Origin: Adiantum capillus-veneris
Taxonomy: Eukaryota > Streptophyta > Polypodiopsida > Polypodiales > Pteridaceae
Assembly: GCA_014529385.2 (NCBI GenBank)
Contig: CM043956.1
Coordinates: 61,906,620 to 61,970,619 of the forward strand
Direction: 5' to 3'
Length of the DNA stretch: 64,000 nucleotides
This document shows, piece after piece, positions 13,817 to 27,697 of the stretch. A program made the position numbers and the translations under genes. The notes beneath the pieces were generated by a model, which was not told where the DNA came from, did no database searches, and saw only the letters and a list, made by a program, of their open reading frames with translations. Positions within the stretch are counted from its first letter, which is position 1. Every line of letters starts with the position of its first letter.

Positions 13817-14200
13817 ACAAGGTTTCTCTTTTCTTGGTCAAAAAGGGAGGTCCTCAAGCTAGCTATAAATGGTTGGTATTATTAATTGCCTGTGAGTAAG
13901 TAGAATAGGGATTTTTCAGCCTTGCAGTGCACCTGCCTTTGTGCAATTAATGGAGCATCACCGTCGAGATCTATGGTATTAATAGTCCTATGGGGCTTGC
14001 CTACGACTTAACCACTATTGAGCTATTAGAAGCTTGACAGGAGCCGGTGCTGTTTTGGTGTTTAACGATCCTCTCTTCTATTCCTTGCAATTAATGGTAT
14101 TCGAGCCACGGGTACAATAGCTTGAGTGATTTTTCTAAAGGGGTAAAGAGGAGTAGCAACTAGGGCTTGAAGTGCCAAAGTACACCTAAAAGTTGTTAGA

Positions 14201-15790
14201 ATGGCTAACAATAGTAAAGAGAGTGAAATTAATGTTGATAGCTTTGATTTTGCTAATGAGCAAGCTACTAATGATGCCCCGATGCTTGTTAACTATCTTG
14301 TTTCTAGGATTCAACAAGCCATGGGCAATCCATCTCTCCAAAGTGAAGTGCAACGGCAGCTCTGTGCTCATGGGATTTTCCAAGCTCACCACCATGACGA
14401 GAGAACACCTAGGAAGCCTCCTTATGAGGCTTCCAAAAGAGGTCTCTCTCCGATTCGGGAAGAAGAAGAGAATCCATACTAAGGGCTCAAGAATTTACTT
14501 CTTGATGATGCATATCCTTCCCAAAGGAGAGCTCAAGAGCCTCCACCGAAGGAGCGAGAAATAAGTGAGTCTCCCACCAACTCGGCGGAGATGGCTCCAA
14601 AACGACGGCGGGCTAAACGCTCTCCATCACCACAAAAGCGGAGAAGACCCTCGCACCCTTCTCCACACCATAATTGAAAGAGGGATGATAAAAAGCAAGA
14701 GAAGAAAAAGGCGAGAAAGAGGACAACCTCTTCTCCATCTTCTTTATCCTCTTCCTCTTATGAAAGTGATGGTGAAGATGACGAAGATCAAGACAAGAAA
14801 AAGGCGAGAAAGAGGTAACCCTCTTCTCCACCTTCCTCAAATTCTTCACCTTCTGAAGAAAGTGATGGTGCAACCTTTGAACCATGAAAAAGAAGAGGCC
14901 ATAGAAAATCCTATGCATCATGGAAGAGGTTGTCCAAGCTCAAGAAGTTCAAAGAGGGAGGGAAGAGCATCTCTTTCCTTACCTATGATGGCACCTTTGG
15001 TGCTACGGACAAAGTCTTGGCCTTTATCCAACAATTTGATGCGGCGTTCGGAGATGAGGGCTTCACGGAGTCCTCTAAGATACACCATGTAGCTATGCAC
15101 TTTCAAAAGTCCGCCAGGCAATGGTGGTCTAGCCTACGAGCCAACGGTGAAGCTCCACAAACATGGAAAGCTTTAAGAGCTTCCATTATGAAGCAGTTTT
15201 TGGCCACCGATGCCAAAGACAAAGTACTCACCGAATGGTGAAGCTTAAAGCTTTCTCCCTATGAATTCATCCACAAATATGTAGACAAGTTTTGGGACCT
15301 ACAACTCAAAGCCACTATCTTCAAAAAGTTGGATTTTGGAGAGCAAAAGCAACAATTTTGTGCGGGCTTAACCGAAGAAATGGCGGAGTATATCAACTCC
15401 CAAAGGCATACCATATCGGCGGTAATACACCATACTATGGTGGCCTCTTAAATCAATTTCCAAACGGCGGCTAAAAGAAATAATAAGCCCACGGAAAAAA
15501 AGGGTTCCAACGAGCCTAAGGGGAAGGACAATGTCCAAAAGTCTCCTAAGGGCAACTCCAACAAAGCTAAAGAGAAGGGACTTTACAAAGGTAAAAACAA
15601 ACTCTCTCCTGAAGAGCTTGAGCGTTATCGCAAGGATAACCGGTGTTTCAAGTTCGGCAAACAAGGGCATGCGTACCGTGCTTGTCCCCAAAAGAACAAC
15701 CGCAAGATCCTCCTAGAGCTACCTTGGTTGAAATCCAAGAGGAGACTCACCAAACTCACCACAAAGGATCTCCTCTATGCCATGCTTGGG
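14201..15790 (+). pseudogene. gag: Element A gag (nucleocapsid region), decayed
   Basis: The ATG at 14,201 begins MANNSKES, the same start as in elements C, E and F. An N-terminal region is followed by a basic Arg/Lys- and Ser-rich linker, then the gag core (about 14,930-15,470) with phrases such as FIQQFDAAFGDEGF, WWSSLRANGE and LTEEMAEY, then a zinc knuckle near 15,640. One frame is open in outline but stopped at 14,480, near 14,677, 14,817, 14,886, 15,239 and 15,449. The knuckle reads CFKFGKQGHAYRAC, with Phe for the second zinc Cys. A one-base loss near 15,703 shifts the frame before protease. Relatives suggest that gag and pol were once one continuous frame. Gag would have built the particle and packaged RNA; this copy cannot make a full one. 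Confidence 0.88.
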
Positions 15791-15799
15791 GAAAGGTAA

Positions 15800-18437
15800 G
15801 ATAACATGATGCTTTTATTCTCTTTGACCGTGGTTCTACTCACAATTTTATATCTATGGAGTTGGCCACCAAGCTAGGCATACAACCCTATGAGATGGGA
15901 GATTTTCAAGCCGCAGACAATGCTTTCAAGGGGCAAGAAGCTTCAGTCACTTCCTTAATCGGGAAATTGAGGCTTCATGTCCAAAGCTATGTGGACAAAG
16001 AGGACTTCTTTATCTCTCCTCTCAAGCATGAGGATGTAATCCTAGGGGCACCATGGTTTGACCGCCTGGCTGCCAATGTTAAATTCCCTGAAAGGAGAAT
16101 CTCGTTTAAGTTCATGGAAAAAGACATGTATATAGATGCTAAGGAAATGGGTAACACTATCCCCATTGTACATACACCAGCTTTCAACAAGTCAATAAAG
16201 AGCTCTATTTCCGTGTACATGATTTTTGTTAAAGATTCTCAAAATGAACCTAATGCTTTAGCAAAAGAAAATAAAAGCAACCAAAAGGAATTAGAGTTAT
16301 CCAATTTTCTCAAGGGGTTTCAAGATGTATTTATTGACGACATCCCTTGTGAGCTACCTCGTAAACGAGGTAATGATGACCATGCAATTGAACTTCTTCC
16401 AGGAAGTTCACATCCTAACAAACCTCCTTATAGAGTTTCTCAAGCTCAACAAGAGGAGATTATGCGGCAAGTGCATGAGTTAGTTGAGAAGGGCATGGTT
16501 AGGCCTAGCTCATCTCCATTCTTCTCACCTGTGCTATTAGTGCAAAAGAAAGACGGCACATATCGTATGTGTGTCGACTATAGAGCACTAAATAGGATCA
16601 CTATCAAGAATAGGTTTCCCATTCCACGGGTAGAAGACCTATTTGATAAGCTACAAGGATCAACCTACTTCAGTAGGATTGAACTAAAAAGTGGCTATCA
16701 TCAAATAAGGATAGTTGATCAAGACATTGTAAAGACCGCATTTCGCATCACATTTGGTCTTTACGAATACATTGTCATGCCTTTTGGCTTGACCAATGCA
16801 CCAGCCACATTCAACCGCTTGATGGAGAAGGTGTTCAGGCCTCATCGAACCTTCCCTGGAGTGTTCTTTGATGATATTATCATCTACTCTAATTCATTAG
16901 ATGAACACAAGCAACACCTCCACGTAAAATTTCAAGTTTTAAGAGAGAATAATCTTTATGTTAATCGAAAGAAAAGTGAAATTTTTTTGCAAGAGATTCA
17001 ATGTTTAGGTCACATTATCTCTCAAGATGGCATGCAAATGGATCCATCAAAGTTAGAGGTAATAAAAGGATGGCCTAAAACAAAGAATCTTCATGAACTA
17101 AGAAGCTTTATAGGTATACGTGAATACTATAGACGCTTCATAGAAAAGTTCTCACAAATTGCGGGACCATTACATGACCTAACAAAGAAAAGCGTTAGGT
17201 ATACATCGTCTGCTAAGGAGAACAATGCTTTTGAAAAGCTTATCTCTCAACCTGTGCTTACAATACGGGATCTCTCAAAACCATTTGAGGTCCAATGTGA
17301 TGCTTGTGGTGATTGCCTTGGAGCTGTTTTGCTTCAAGAAGGGCATGCCATAGGCTATGAAAGTTGAAGTCTCGACCCTGTTGAGCAAGCTCTAGGCATA
17401 TATGAAAAGGAACTCCTTGCAGTTCTACATGCCTTAGACTCATGGAAGCACTATTTATTGGGTACTCCTTTCATTCTGCGAACGGATCACCAAAGTCTTA
17501 AATACTTCATGACGCAGACCAAGCTCTCTGACAAACAAATGAGGTGGGCAAATTTCCTTTCGCAATTTCATTTTCATATTGCTCACATTGCTGGTAAGAA
17601 TAATCAAGTAGCTGATGCACTCTCAAGACGGCCGAGAGTGAATGCGGTTTCCATATCAACTCACAATGATCTATCTTCAAAGATAGATGAGTATGCTATT
17701 GATCCCGATTTTAGAGATGTGATTTCAGCCCTTGCATTAGGGAAAAAACAAGAACCATTAACTTTACAAGATGGTTATCTTCTCTATGGCAATAGACTAT
17801 GCGTTACTAACCCACTACGTGAGAAAGTAATGTATGAATCTCATGCTCCTCCTTATGCGGGGCATAGAGGGATTCAATCTACCTTAAAGGGAATTGAAAA
17901 ATATTTCTATTGGCCTACCATGAAAGTGAATGTACAAGAGTATGTTTCTAAATGTGTGGTATGCCAAAAGACAAAATTTGATAGAGGGAAGCAACTTGGA
18001 TTGCTTCAACCCTTGCCAATCCCTAATTCACCATGGGAGAGCATTTTATCTTTGGATTGCCTAAGTCTATCCATGGGAATACGGGAATATGGACGATAGT
18101 AGACAGGTTCAGTAAACAAGCTCATTTTATACCAGTCAAAAAGACTATCAAAGCCCATCAAATGGCAACCCTCTTCATTTCACAAATTTTCAAGTACCAT
18201 GGCTTGCCAAAATCCATAGTGTCTGATAGAGTTCCTAGAATGACCAGTAATTTCTGGAAGGGTCTCTTTGAGAATTTAGGGACAAGGCTAAACTTCTCTT
18301 CGGCCTATCATCCACAAACGGATTGCCAAAGTGAAATAGCTAACCTAACAATTCTCAATCTATTAAAAGCCTGTGTAAGGGAAGCAGATCAAATATTTCA
18401 AGAGAGTATACAAACATACATGCTTACATGGCATTGA
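15800..18437 (+). pseudogene. pol: Element A pol: protease, RT, RNase H, truncated integrase
   Basis: Order is protease, reverse transcriptase, RNase H, integrase, which is diagnostic for Ty3/gypsy. Protease shows FDRGSTHNFIS near 15,826. The RT (about 16,430-16,990) keeps VQKKDG, YRALNRIT, MPFGLTNAPATFNR and the catalytic FFDDIIIYS at about 16,865. The RNase H has RTDHQSLKYFM and HIAGKNNQVADALS. The integrase has the HHCC zinc module (YESHAPPYAGHRG to CVVCQ) and part of the DDE core (IVSDR, HPQTDCQSE). The frame is open from 15,856 to 18,099 except for one TGA at 17,365, where relatives have CGA. A frameshift near 18,050 breaks the integrase core. Similarity ends near 18,395, so the integrase C-terminus and chromodomain are missing. 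Confidence 0.93.
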
Positions 18438-19375
18438 TAGAAAAAACCTTTGCCAAATCCCATAATAGGACTGCTCGCATATGGATTCCTTTTATTTTGT
18501 AGATCCAGAGAGCCTGTTTGATTTGTGTAGTAATATGGATAGCAGTGTGTTTAGGGCCTGATATACTTTGCAAATTCAATTGCATGCTTTAAATTTGCAG
18601 GAATTAAACATTTGAAAAGAGGATGTGGAATAATTGTTGGTTTGACTGTTTTTTGGATAATTGAGTACATTGGTATATGAAACTGAATTTACAGGAGTTA
18701 CACTTTTCCAGAAAGAGATGTGGAACAATTGTTGGTTTTACTGATTATGGATCATGGTCATATTGAGTTAAAACATTCCAAAAAAAGATGTGAAAAAATT
18801 GATGGTTTCATTGATTTTGGATAATTAAGTACATGGCCATGTAGATATGATATGTAATCGCATGCATACAATTTACCTACATAACTTTGTATGCTTAAAT
18901 ATCACACCCATCAAAAAAAGGTTTCAAAAGACATCCAATAGTCCCTACCTGTCATCCCCAAGTTCAAGTACCCTCTCTTGAAAAGAACAATATTCCAGCA
19001 TGTAGGTAATTTGCCGCGTGTGAACCACCCCTTATTATGCGTTTTATTAATAAGTCTTTTTCAGCCAATTTGTTCCAGGGTAGTGGGCTGCCTTTTTCCT
19101 TGCTCCACCCAGCCTTTTCTTGCTATAAAGGAAGCCCATTGGGCGGTTAGAGACAGCAGAAGACCCAGAGGGAGCAGGAGCACCAGTAGACCTGCATTAC
19201 TCGCAGGTCACTTTGGCGTTTCTCAAGCAGCATGAACCAGCGTTTTTCAGCTTGTTGACCAGCGTTTGTAGCCCTTGAAGACCAACGTTTTTCAGCCAGA
19301 ACTGCCAACGTTTTCATCTTTGAAGACCTGGAAGATTTCAGCCCTAGCCTCATCATTGGTTGCAGTCCCTTAAGC
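18395..19375. other. Foreign ~980-bp segment replacing the end of integrase in element A
   Basis: Elements D and F have integrase C-terminus, chromodomain and 3' UTR here; A has unrelated sequence. It contains a degenerate three-copy repeat (18,600-18,835) with the phrase GATGTGGAA(C/T)AATTGTTGG, and further right TTGCTATAAAGGAAGCCC (about 19,116), a good TATA box, followed by a purine-rich leader and a fourfold motif like CCAACGTTTTTCAGC (19,230-19,320). The right half looks like a promoter with transcript start. Whether this is captured host sequence or part of another element cannot be told here. Confidence 0.6.
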
Positions 19376-19457
19376 ATCGGCATCGCTATGATTTCAAGAG
19401 AGAGGTAATGCCATAATAATCAATATCGGCATCGCTATGATTTCAAGAGAGAGGTAA

Positions 19458-19473
<16 letters not shown>
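19376..19473 (+). repeat. 49-bp tandem duplication of the polypurine tract and LTR start
   Basis: Units 19,376-19,424 and 19,425-19,473 both hold ATCGGCATCGCTATG, the purine-rich TTTCAAGAGAGAGG and TGCCATAATAATC. The junction of polypurine tract and 3' LTR is therefore present twice. I take the second TG, at 19,458, as the LTR start because the LTR continues from there. The first, at 19,409, is a decoy. Confidence 0.88.
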
Positions 19474-21131
<1,658 letters not shown>

Positions 21132-21403
21132 TTTGGCCTAGATGTTGTGTAAGATTCTTATGTCGTTTGATGCTGTAACGGTTATGTTTTGTTTGTCAAT
21201 TACTGACTATCTTTTGATGACTTAAGTCATTTGAGTGTAGCTTGTGTTAGATATGAGTTGTTTGTTGTTTTCCAAGAGATTGACACCCTCTTGTAGCCTC
21301 TATGCACTAGTCGCGTCAGCTTTGTCCCATGGATTGACAATTATGTTCGTGGTTCTCACTATTTCTGCAATAAGATAAGAGTGAGGTTAGGAAACCCATC
21401 CAC
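21132..21403 (+). repeat. Element B 5' LTR, portion right of element A
   Basis: About 270 bp between A's right target copy and B's primer site. Ends CATCCACA just before the site. Continues the LTR portion left of 12,185. Confidence 0.6.
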
Positions 21404-21404
21404 A

Positions 21405-21423
21405 TTTGGTGCCGTTTTCAGGG
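21405..21423 (+). promoter_or_regulatory. Element B primer-binding site (tRNA-Asp-like)
   Basis: TTTGGTGCCGTTTTCAGGG resembles the TGGCGCCGTTGCCGGGGA type used by Athila/Tat-like plant gypsy elements, with several CpG to TpG-type changes. This differs from the initiator-tRNA site of family A/C/D/E/F and marks B as another lineage. Confidence 0.65.
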
Positions 21424-21959
21424 TTGAATAGACCTAAACTAGGAAAAACAAGAGCGTCTAGTGTAGTTGTCCTTTAACTTCTTATAGGATCACCTAGAGT
21501 AAAACTTTCTCTTTAGAATCGCATTGCATAAGAGTGTCGTCTTTTCCTATGGAGAGGTAGCTTGGGAGTAGATTGTACTTGCTAAGTACCTTGTAGGATT
21601 GTAGGATTAGTTTAGGATTTTGAGAATGATTGATGGACAAGACAAGTCTTAAGATCAAGGCTCAAAAAACCATAAAAAAACAAGAAAACAAGTGTTTTTG
21701 GACACCTTTCACAATCCAATCGCAGAAGAACCTAGGAGTAGGGTAAGTAGAATCTGAGGTGGATCTCAGATCATTGCTCACTCCAAAAGAATCATCTGTG
21801 AGTTGTTGATGTGAAGTTGCAGAATTTTAGGTCTATGACTTGAAACAGCACCAAAAGACTGTCAACCATTGAACCGGCTAGAGACTATGCTCATAAAAGT
21901 TGTATGAACCAGTGGGTAAGCTTAAGGATGCATTTGAGGTAAATTTCCAAGGGTTTGTA

Positions 21960-22860
21960 AAAACTCAGATTATTTACATTTTCTTGAGAATTTAGGCCAA
22001 ATTAAGTTTTTACTTGACTCAGAGGCTTAAAACATGGCGTAAAAAGAGTGCCCAGTGAAAAAACTGCAAAAAATGTTTATTTTAGACCAAAAATAAATAA
22101 TCATGATTATTTACTTTTAGCTCACAGTTGACCAAGATTGATACCAGAGACTCTATGCATAATTACAAACATCTTTTGTGAAGGCTCATAGAATTTGGAC
22201 CACGAATCATACCAAAAACTTGATAAAAACTCAAATCTATACTGTAGTCTGAAGTGTTTAACATGTGTGTATGCTTAGATGATAAAAAATATATTAAAAT
22301 TTGCCAAAAGTAAATAATTGCACTCTTGTCCAATTTTCAAACTTTTTGGGCCAACCAAGCATTCCACAAGTTCTATCATGTTGTATTGAGCCCACATATG
22401 AAATTTGGTAAAATTTGGATCTATAGAGTGAAAATTGTGGACAAATTTGTAAAGCCAGTCTGCAGACACAAAAATGCTGACAAATTGAGTAGAGTTTATC
22501 CAGACTTGGTGAAACTTGGCTAGGGAGCTTAAGTTGAGTTGATTAACCTGTTTGTATCAACAATTTGACAAAAAGTTGCTAAAAATTCCCAGAAGTAAAT
22601 AATCACGACAATTATTTACATGTGCGAATTTGGAATTTTTGCATAACTGAGTATACCACAAGGTCAAGCATATCAAGTAGACTTAAGCCAGATTCTTGAA
22701 AACTGAGTGTGCGCACACTAAACAATCGATAACTTGGGCAAATCCGGTTCAAACTCAGTGAAACTTGTTCAGAGACTACAACAAGGTGTTTATGGCAAAA
22801 CAATTCTAAAAAGTTAGAAAAATTGAGAAAAGTAAATAACCAAATTATTTACTTTTGAGC
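21960..22860 (+). repeat. Recurrent stem-loop motif in element B leader
   Basis: Palindromic forms of AAGTAAATAAT...ATTATTTACTT occur at 22,094-22,113 (perfect 20-bp palindrome), 22,595-22,619 (9-bp arms, 7-base loop) and 22,828-22,856 (12-bp arms, 5-base loop), with half-copies near 21,970 and 22,307. Spacing of the main copies is about 213, 288 and 233 bp. Flanking text is loosely similar, so they are probably diverged tandem units. Confidence 0.8.
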
Positions 22861-23289
22861 CCCAGAGACAAGATTTTGAACTTTTGAGCTTGTACAATGT
22901 TAGAACAACACGATACAAGGCCACTGGTCAAGTTTGGATTCCATGCGGCCCAAATTTGTACATGTTAACTCAGTTTCTAGGTTGCACATTAGTCCTTTAG
23001 CTCTTTGCAAGGGTAGAATATGGAAGTCTCATTTGCTGACTCACTTAGGTTAGATTGAAGTGATATACACAGACCAATCACAAGAGCTAGCAAAAATTGT
23101 ACAGTCCTTGAGAGAAAACAACTAACTAGGTTGCTAGAAAAGAATTGAGAGCTTGACAAAATTTGGATTCAAGTCAAGTGGAAAAAACGGAAAACAATTC
23201 AATCCTATGGTACTCTATCCAGGGCTTAACAAGTCTATAAGAACGTTAGATCTGGTTGTATACTAGTAAATCAAGGCATATTTGGAGAG

Positions 23290-24480
23290 ACCGCTAGTAG
23301 GGTATTCATGTAAGAGAGTGTGAATCAAGGTGATCACTTGGGCACTATCTTTGAAGAAGTCTCAGACACTTATTCCGCCTCAACATCTAAAATGTCTTCC
23401 TATTTGACTCAGTCAGGAACCGGAATGACAATGCGATATAAGCACATAATCATCTTTTATAGTACTAATGTCCATGGAGCTCAGGTTTACCTAGATCCTA
23501 ATGAAGAGTATTCCATTCGCATTGACGACCATGACATAGAGTGTGTATCAGATGCTATTGACTTGGGAGACAATTGTGATATTTTTAATGTAGAAGATTT
23601 CCCTAAGGATACTCAGAGTGGGAAAATAGCATCCACAAAACCAACACAAGTGGGAACAGCTCCTGTAGTACCACTTACAACCATAGAAGACATGCTAAAA
23701 AGGATGAACAAAATGTTGAATAATATGCAGAAAGCACCTATGAGAGGAGGAGGGAAAGGGATACCTCAACAGGGACAACCGATTAGGCCGCAAAAATGGT
23801 GTGCTATTGAGGGTAAATGGACCAACCATGAGACCAATGAGTGCTATTAATGACCAAAGTACAATGAAAATGTTTAATATGTACCTATGAGGCCACAAGG
23901 ACAACCCATGTACATATATCAGCCTAATATGGCCCCAACACAAAGACCACGAATGGATATAAAAGACCACAACCAGTGTTGTGTCAACAACCTCCATATC
24001 CTGGACATAATGTAGTGCCTGTAAAGTACATACATTCAGAAGGAGTCATAGATGAACAAGAACTAGTGCTTGTCACACCATATGCTGAGCCTAGTCCATC
24101 TACAGTAATAGTAGAAGGATAGTGGTATAATTCACATCCACATTCAATGGAAGAACTTGTGGCGTATGCTACACTAGAGCTTACATCGATGTACTTTGTA
24201 GCTAATCAAGGTGTTAGACCTCCAATGGTAAGACCCAAGATTAAGCCAAGGACTGCTATAATTCTGGTGTAGATGATCATCAAAAAAATGAATGCCCAGA
24301 ATTTGACAAGAACATTAAGCCACTTGAAGCTTTTTGTACACAATGTTGCAGAAAAGGAGGACACTTCCCTGAAGACTGTCCAAAAAATCCTTTAAACAAG
24401 GAAAAAGCAGTGGTGAATGTAGCCCAAGTGATGCCTAGTAGCTCTTTAGAAAGTGAACCTATTGTTCCAATCAAGGTGAT
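23290..24480 (+). pseudogene. gag: Element B gag with two zinc-knuckle-like motifs
   Basis: Open stretch 23,320-23,850 encodes an acidic protein with an end region WCAIEGKWTNHETNEC, shaped like a retroviral knuckle but lacking the second Cys (Glu instead). A stop follows at once (23,848-23,850). Further on, at about 24,331-24,378, another frame reads FCTQCCRKGGHFPEDC, a CCHC-like knuckle with unusual spacing. No clear ATG starts the open stretch and several stops separate the parts, so the gene is dead. By position between primer site and protease it is gag, which would have formed the capsid and bound RNA. Confidence 0.65.
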
Positions 24481-24950
24481 CACTAGAGCCCAGGCTAAGA
24501 AAAAGAAACATAACTCCTCTGATGAATCAAAGAAGAATAAAAGAATACTAAGAACTATTTCGAGAAAAAATGTAAGAAATTGGGAGTGAAATTAAGTGGA
24601 GAATCAATTTTGGTAGACAAAATTTTTGAGCCAATCAATGCAGCCTTGGAAGCCAAACATGGAAAACAAATGGAAAAACTATCCTTCTCCAGATATGGAA
24701 GTAGCTAAGCTTAAAGCTTATCAAATTTGGTAAGAATTACTCAAGAGATGCTGGAAAAACAAAACCCAAGCTTGAGAGTATAGCAAAACCTGAGGAGCTT
24801 GTGGTATAAACCAATAAAGAGAATTCCAAAGTGGTGGTAGAACCCCACATCAAAACTAAAGAGCTAGAACTCATAATGCCTGACAGTGAAGATACTTTAG
24901 ATGGAATTTTGTTTGTGGAGGAAGAGTGTCCATGACATTTATGGGAAAAA

Positions 24951-25739
24951 GTGAGAGGGATTAATGATGGGAGCATAACTTTGAAGTCAGCTCCTATAGA
25001 GGAAGTTTGGTTACGCAATTTACCTCCTGATATGGACAATGATATACAATCCTTGTATGGGGATTGCCTCTCTGAAGCATCAGGAATGTCTAGATCAATG
25101 ACTCTAAAAACACTACCCTCTTACTTAGGAGACAATGAAGATGAGTCTATAAGGTGTAAAACCACTCAGGTAAAAAGAGCAGAACATACCCTAGAGGTAG
25201 AAACATCAATCTTGTCAACACTTATTCAATGTACTCTTACCTTGGGAGAACTATTAAAAATCAGACCATATTTATGAAATGATTTACAAAAAAGTCTAGA
25301 GAAGGTGGGGATAACAGGGCTAATTGCAACAAATTTGGATAAATTGAAACATGAGCTGGATAGTAAGGAGATTACACCTGTCCCTATGAACAAAGCCAGA
25401 GAATACTACAAAGGGGAAGAAGGAAACACAACCCTTTTGGTGAGATGTAATGATGTAGAGACCATGGCAATACTGGACAGTGGAGCTGGCATAGCCATAG
25501 CCACAAAAGCAGTATGGGAATCATGGGGAAAACCAGCCATTAGACAGACTTGAATGAAATTCCAATTGGCTGATGGACACATAGAAAGACCCCTAGGACT
25601 ACTTGAAAAGGTGATAGTTATTTCCTGTGGAATTGATTATCAACATACTTTTGCGATAGTAGATTCTGGGAAGAAACGTAACTATGAAATTATCTTGGGA
25701 AGGACATTCATGCGGCAAGTACAACTCATTGAAGATTAG
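24951..25739 (+). pseudogene. Element B aspartic protease region
   Basis: One frame holds MAILDSGAGIAIATKAVW near 25,465-25,518, with the retropepsin DSGA active site and the following small/hydrophobic pattern. Further on, NYEIILGRTFMRQ is the usual ILGR-type end of a gypsy protease. In-frame TGA codons at 25,275 and 25,551 interrupt it. Protease would have cut the gag-pol precursor. The active-site motif is intact here, unlike in the other gypsy family of this window. Confidence 0.8.
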
Positions 25740-26885
25740 GGAACAATTACCTGTACTTGAAGAAAGTGGGATCAATCACAAGGGTTGATTTAAAAGATCA
25801 CACTTATCAAGATGTAATGAAAACACCCATTCAAGAATTTGACCGAGTCTCTTCAGCTGAATCAAAGCTTCCGTCTTGGTTAAACAAAGACACACCTATT
25901 TGGATGTGTGGGGCCTCAGAAAACAAGAGTTTAAAACAAGAAAAATGTATCTTAGAAAGGGATTTCATAGATGAAGCATATGTACCTGAACCCTTTTCGG
26001 AGAATTTGTTTGAGCCATTCAAATGGACTCAACAACAATGGATGTGTGTATGAATACGTCTACGCCTACTCAATTTTGCAATGAGAATGGCTATGACATA
26101 ATTCCCATATACCATTCACATTGAAGATGAAGTTCAGGAACCCAAGGACATACAGAAAGCTCAACAAGTTTTTTTAGACCTTTATTATGATGCTACTGAT
26201 GAGTTTGAAGAACATTCAACTACATCTGATGATTTTGGGTAAGAAAAAGAACATGTTAGAGCCCAACTACTACTAAAAGGAGGAGAGGAAAAGTTTTTTG
26301 ACTTTCCAAACCAAAAACTAAGGAAATATAAATGGGCTAGAAGAAAAAGTGAAACAAAAAACTTGAAATCTAGACCTATGCCATCAATTTCTAGCAGAAC
26401 ACAGTTTTTGATGCAGATAGATGCACATGATTGTGTCAAAGACAAAATCACGGGTAGATATCCTTTAGACAACAAACAAGGAACATAAAAAACATCAAGG
26501 AAAACAAGAAAGGAAACTCAATTAAAACCTAAGCATCAAGATGATGAATCATCCATGACACAATTTGAACGAAAGAAAAAATATCAAGAGTTGAAGAAAA
26601 CTCTAAAGGAGGTGTATACCACTGAAATGGAAACAACCAAAGAAGAGAGTAAAGATGTAATGAGTGTTACATCCCATTACAAGAAATATACTCTCCAAGA
26701 CCGTAAGATCATAGTCAAATAGCTTGTAAGAGAACTAAGAAAGCAGGGTGAGTCATATGAAGGACCTTGACTAAAGAAGAAGAAGAGCTTTTGCTAAGCT
26801 TACTGAAAGAATACCAAGATATCTTTGCTTGGTCTTATAAATATCTCAAGGGTATTGATCCAAAAATTTTCAACATACCATACCT
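25740..26885 (+). other. Linker between protease and RT of element B
   Basis: Open only in pieces (25,757-26,053 is the longest). Lys/Glu-rich, with no recognised domain. Near 26,760-26,870 a frame reads FAWSYKYLKGIDP, which resembles the segment just before RT in Athila/Tat-like elements, so this is part of pol. Confidence 0.55.
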
Positions 26886-27697
26886 ATGAGAGATGATGTG
26901 CAGCTAAGTAGACAACTTTCATATACTTATAATGAAACATTTTCCAAAAAGACCAAAGAAGAGATAGAAAAGCGGAAGGAAGTTGAATTCATTTATGAAA
27001 TTGAACACATAGATTGGGTGTCTCAAATTGTGGTGGTACCTAAGAAAAATGAAAAATTAAGGGTGTGCGTCAATCTCAAAAAAGTGAATGCAGCCACCAT
27101 TAGAGATAGCTACCCTCTTCCAATCACGGAGCATGCTTTAGAACGAGCTGCAGGAAAAAAAGCTTACATCTTTTTAGATGGCTTTTTAGGGTAAAATCAA
27201 CTTTTGGTTGATCCCAAAGATCAACATAAAACTGCCTTTGCAACTGAATGGGATATTTTTGCCTATAGGGTTATTCCTTTTGGGTTAACTAATGCTCCTT
27301 CCACCTTTCAAAGATTGATGAGCCATGCCTTCAAAGAATATCTTAGGAATTTCTTGGAAGTATATATGGATGATTTATGTGTACATTCATCAATCTGGGC
27401 TGATCAATTTGAACATCTTAAAAAGTTATTTGAAACATGTAGACTCTATAGGATTTTCTTAAATCTTGAAAAGTGCACCTTTATGGCAGACAAGGAAAAA
27501 TTCTTGGACATATAGTGTCTAAAAACGGCATAGAATTCAATATGAATAAAATTCATGTTATTGCTGAATTGCCTAGACCGACAACAGTCAAAGGGGTTCA
27601 AGCGTTCATGGGACATTGTGGATATTACAGACAATTCATTTACATGTATGCTATATTCAGAAAATCCATGTATGGCCTCATTGCATTCTTTGTATAG
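26886..27697 (+). pseudogene. pol: Element B reverse transcriptase
   Basis: RT motifs in order: IVVVPKKNEKLRVCVN, FGLTNAPSTFQRLM and the catalytic VYMDDLCVHS (YMDD at 27,363-27,374). After it, the connection LGHIVSKNGIEF and the RNase H entry GHCGYYRQF are in another frame, so there is a frameshift near 27,475. A TAA at 27,192 replaces the Tyr of the usual YNQI motif. The copy ends near 27,742 at the junction with element C. RT copies the element's RNA into DNA; the catalytic aspartates remain but the gene is broken. Confidence 0.88.

Noticed and set aside
15690-15860. Programmed frameshift between gag and pol
   Set aside because: Gag and pol are in different frames in A and E, but C and F still read through in one frame in this area and the shifts lie at different bases, so these are lesions of a single-frame polyprotein.
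18978-19235. 85-codon frame in the foreign segment of element A
   Set aside because: It starts upstream of the TATA-like box and crosses what looks like promoter and leader. No family resemblance.
21960-22860. CRISPR-like array
   Set aside because: Repeats are AT-rich stem-loops at uneven intervals in a plant retrotransposon leader, not identical direct repeats with uniform spacers.
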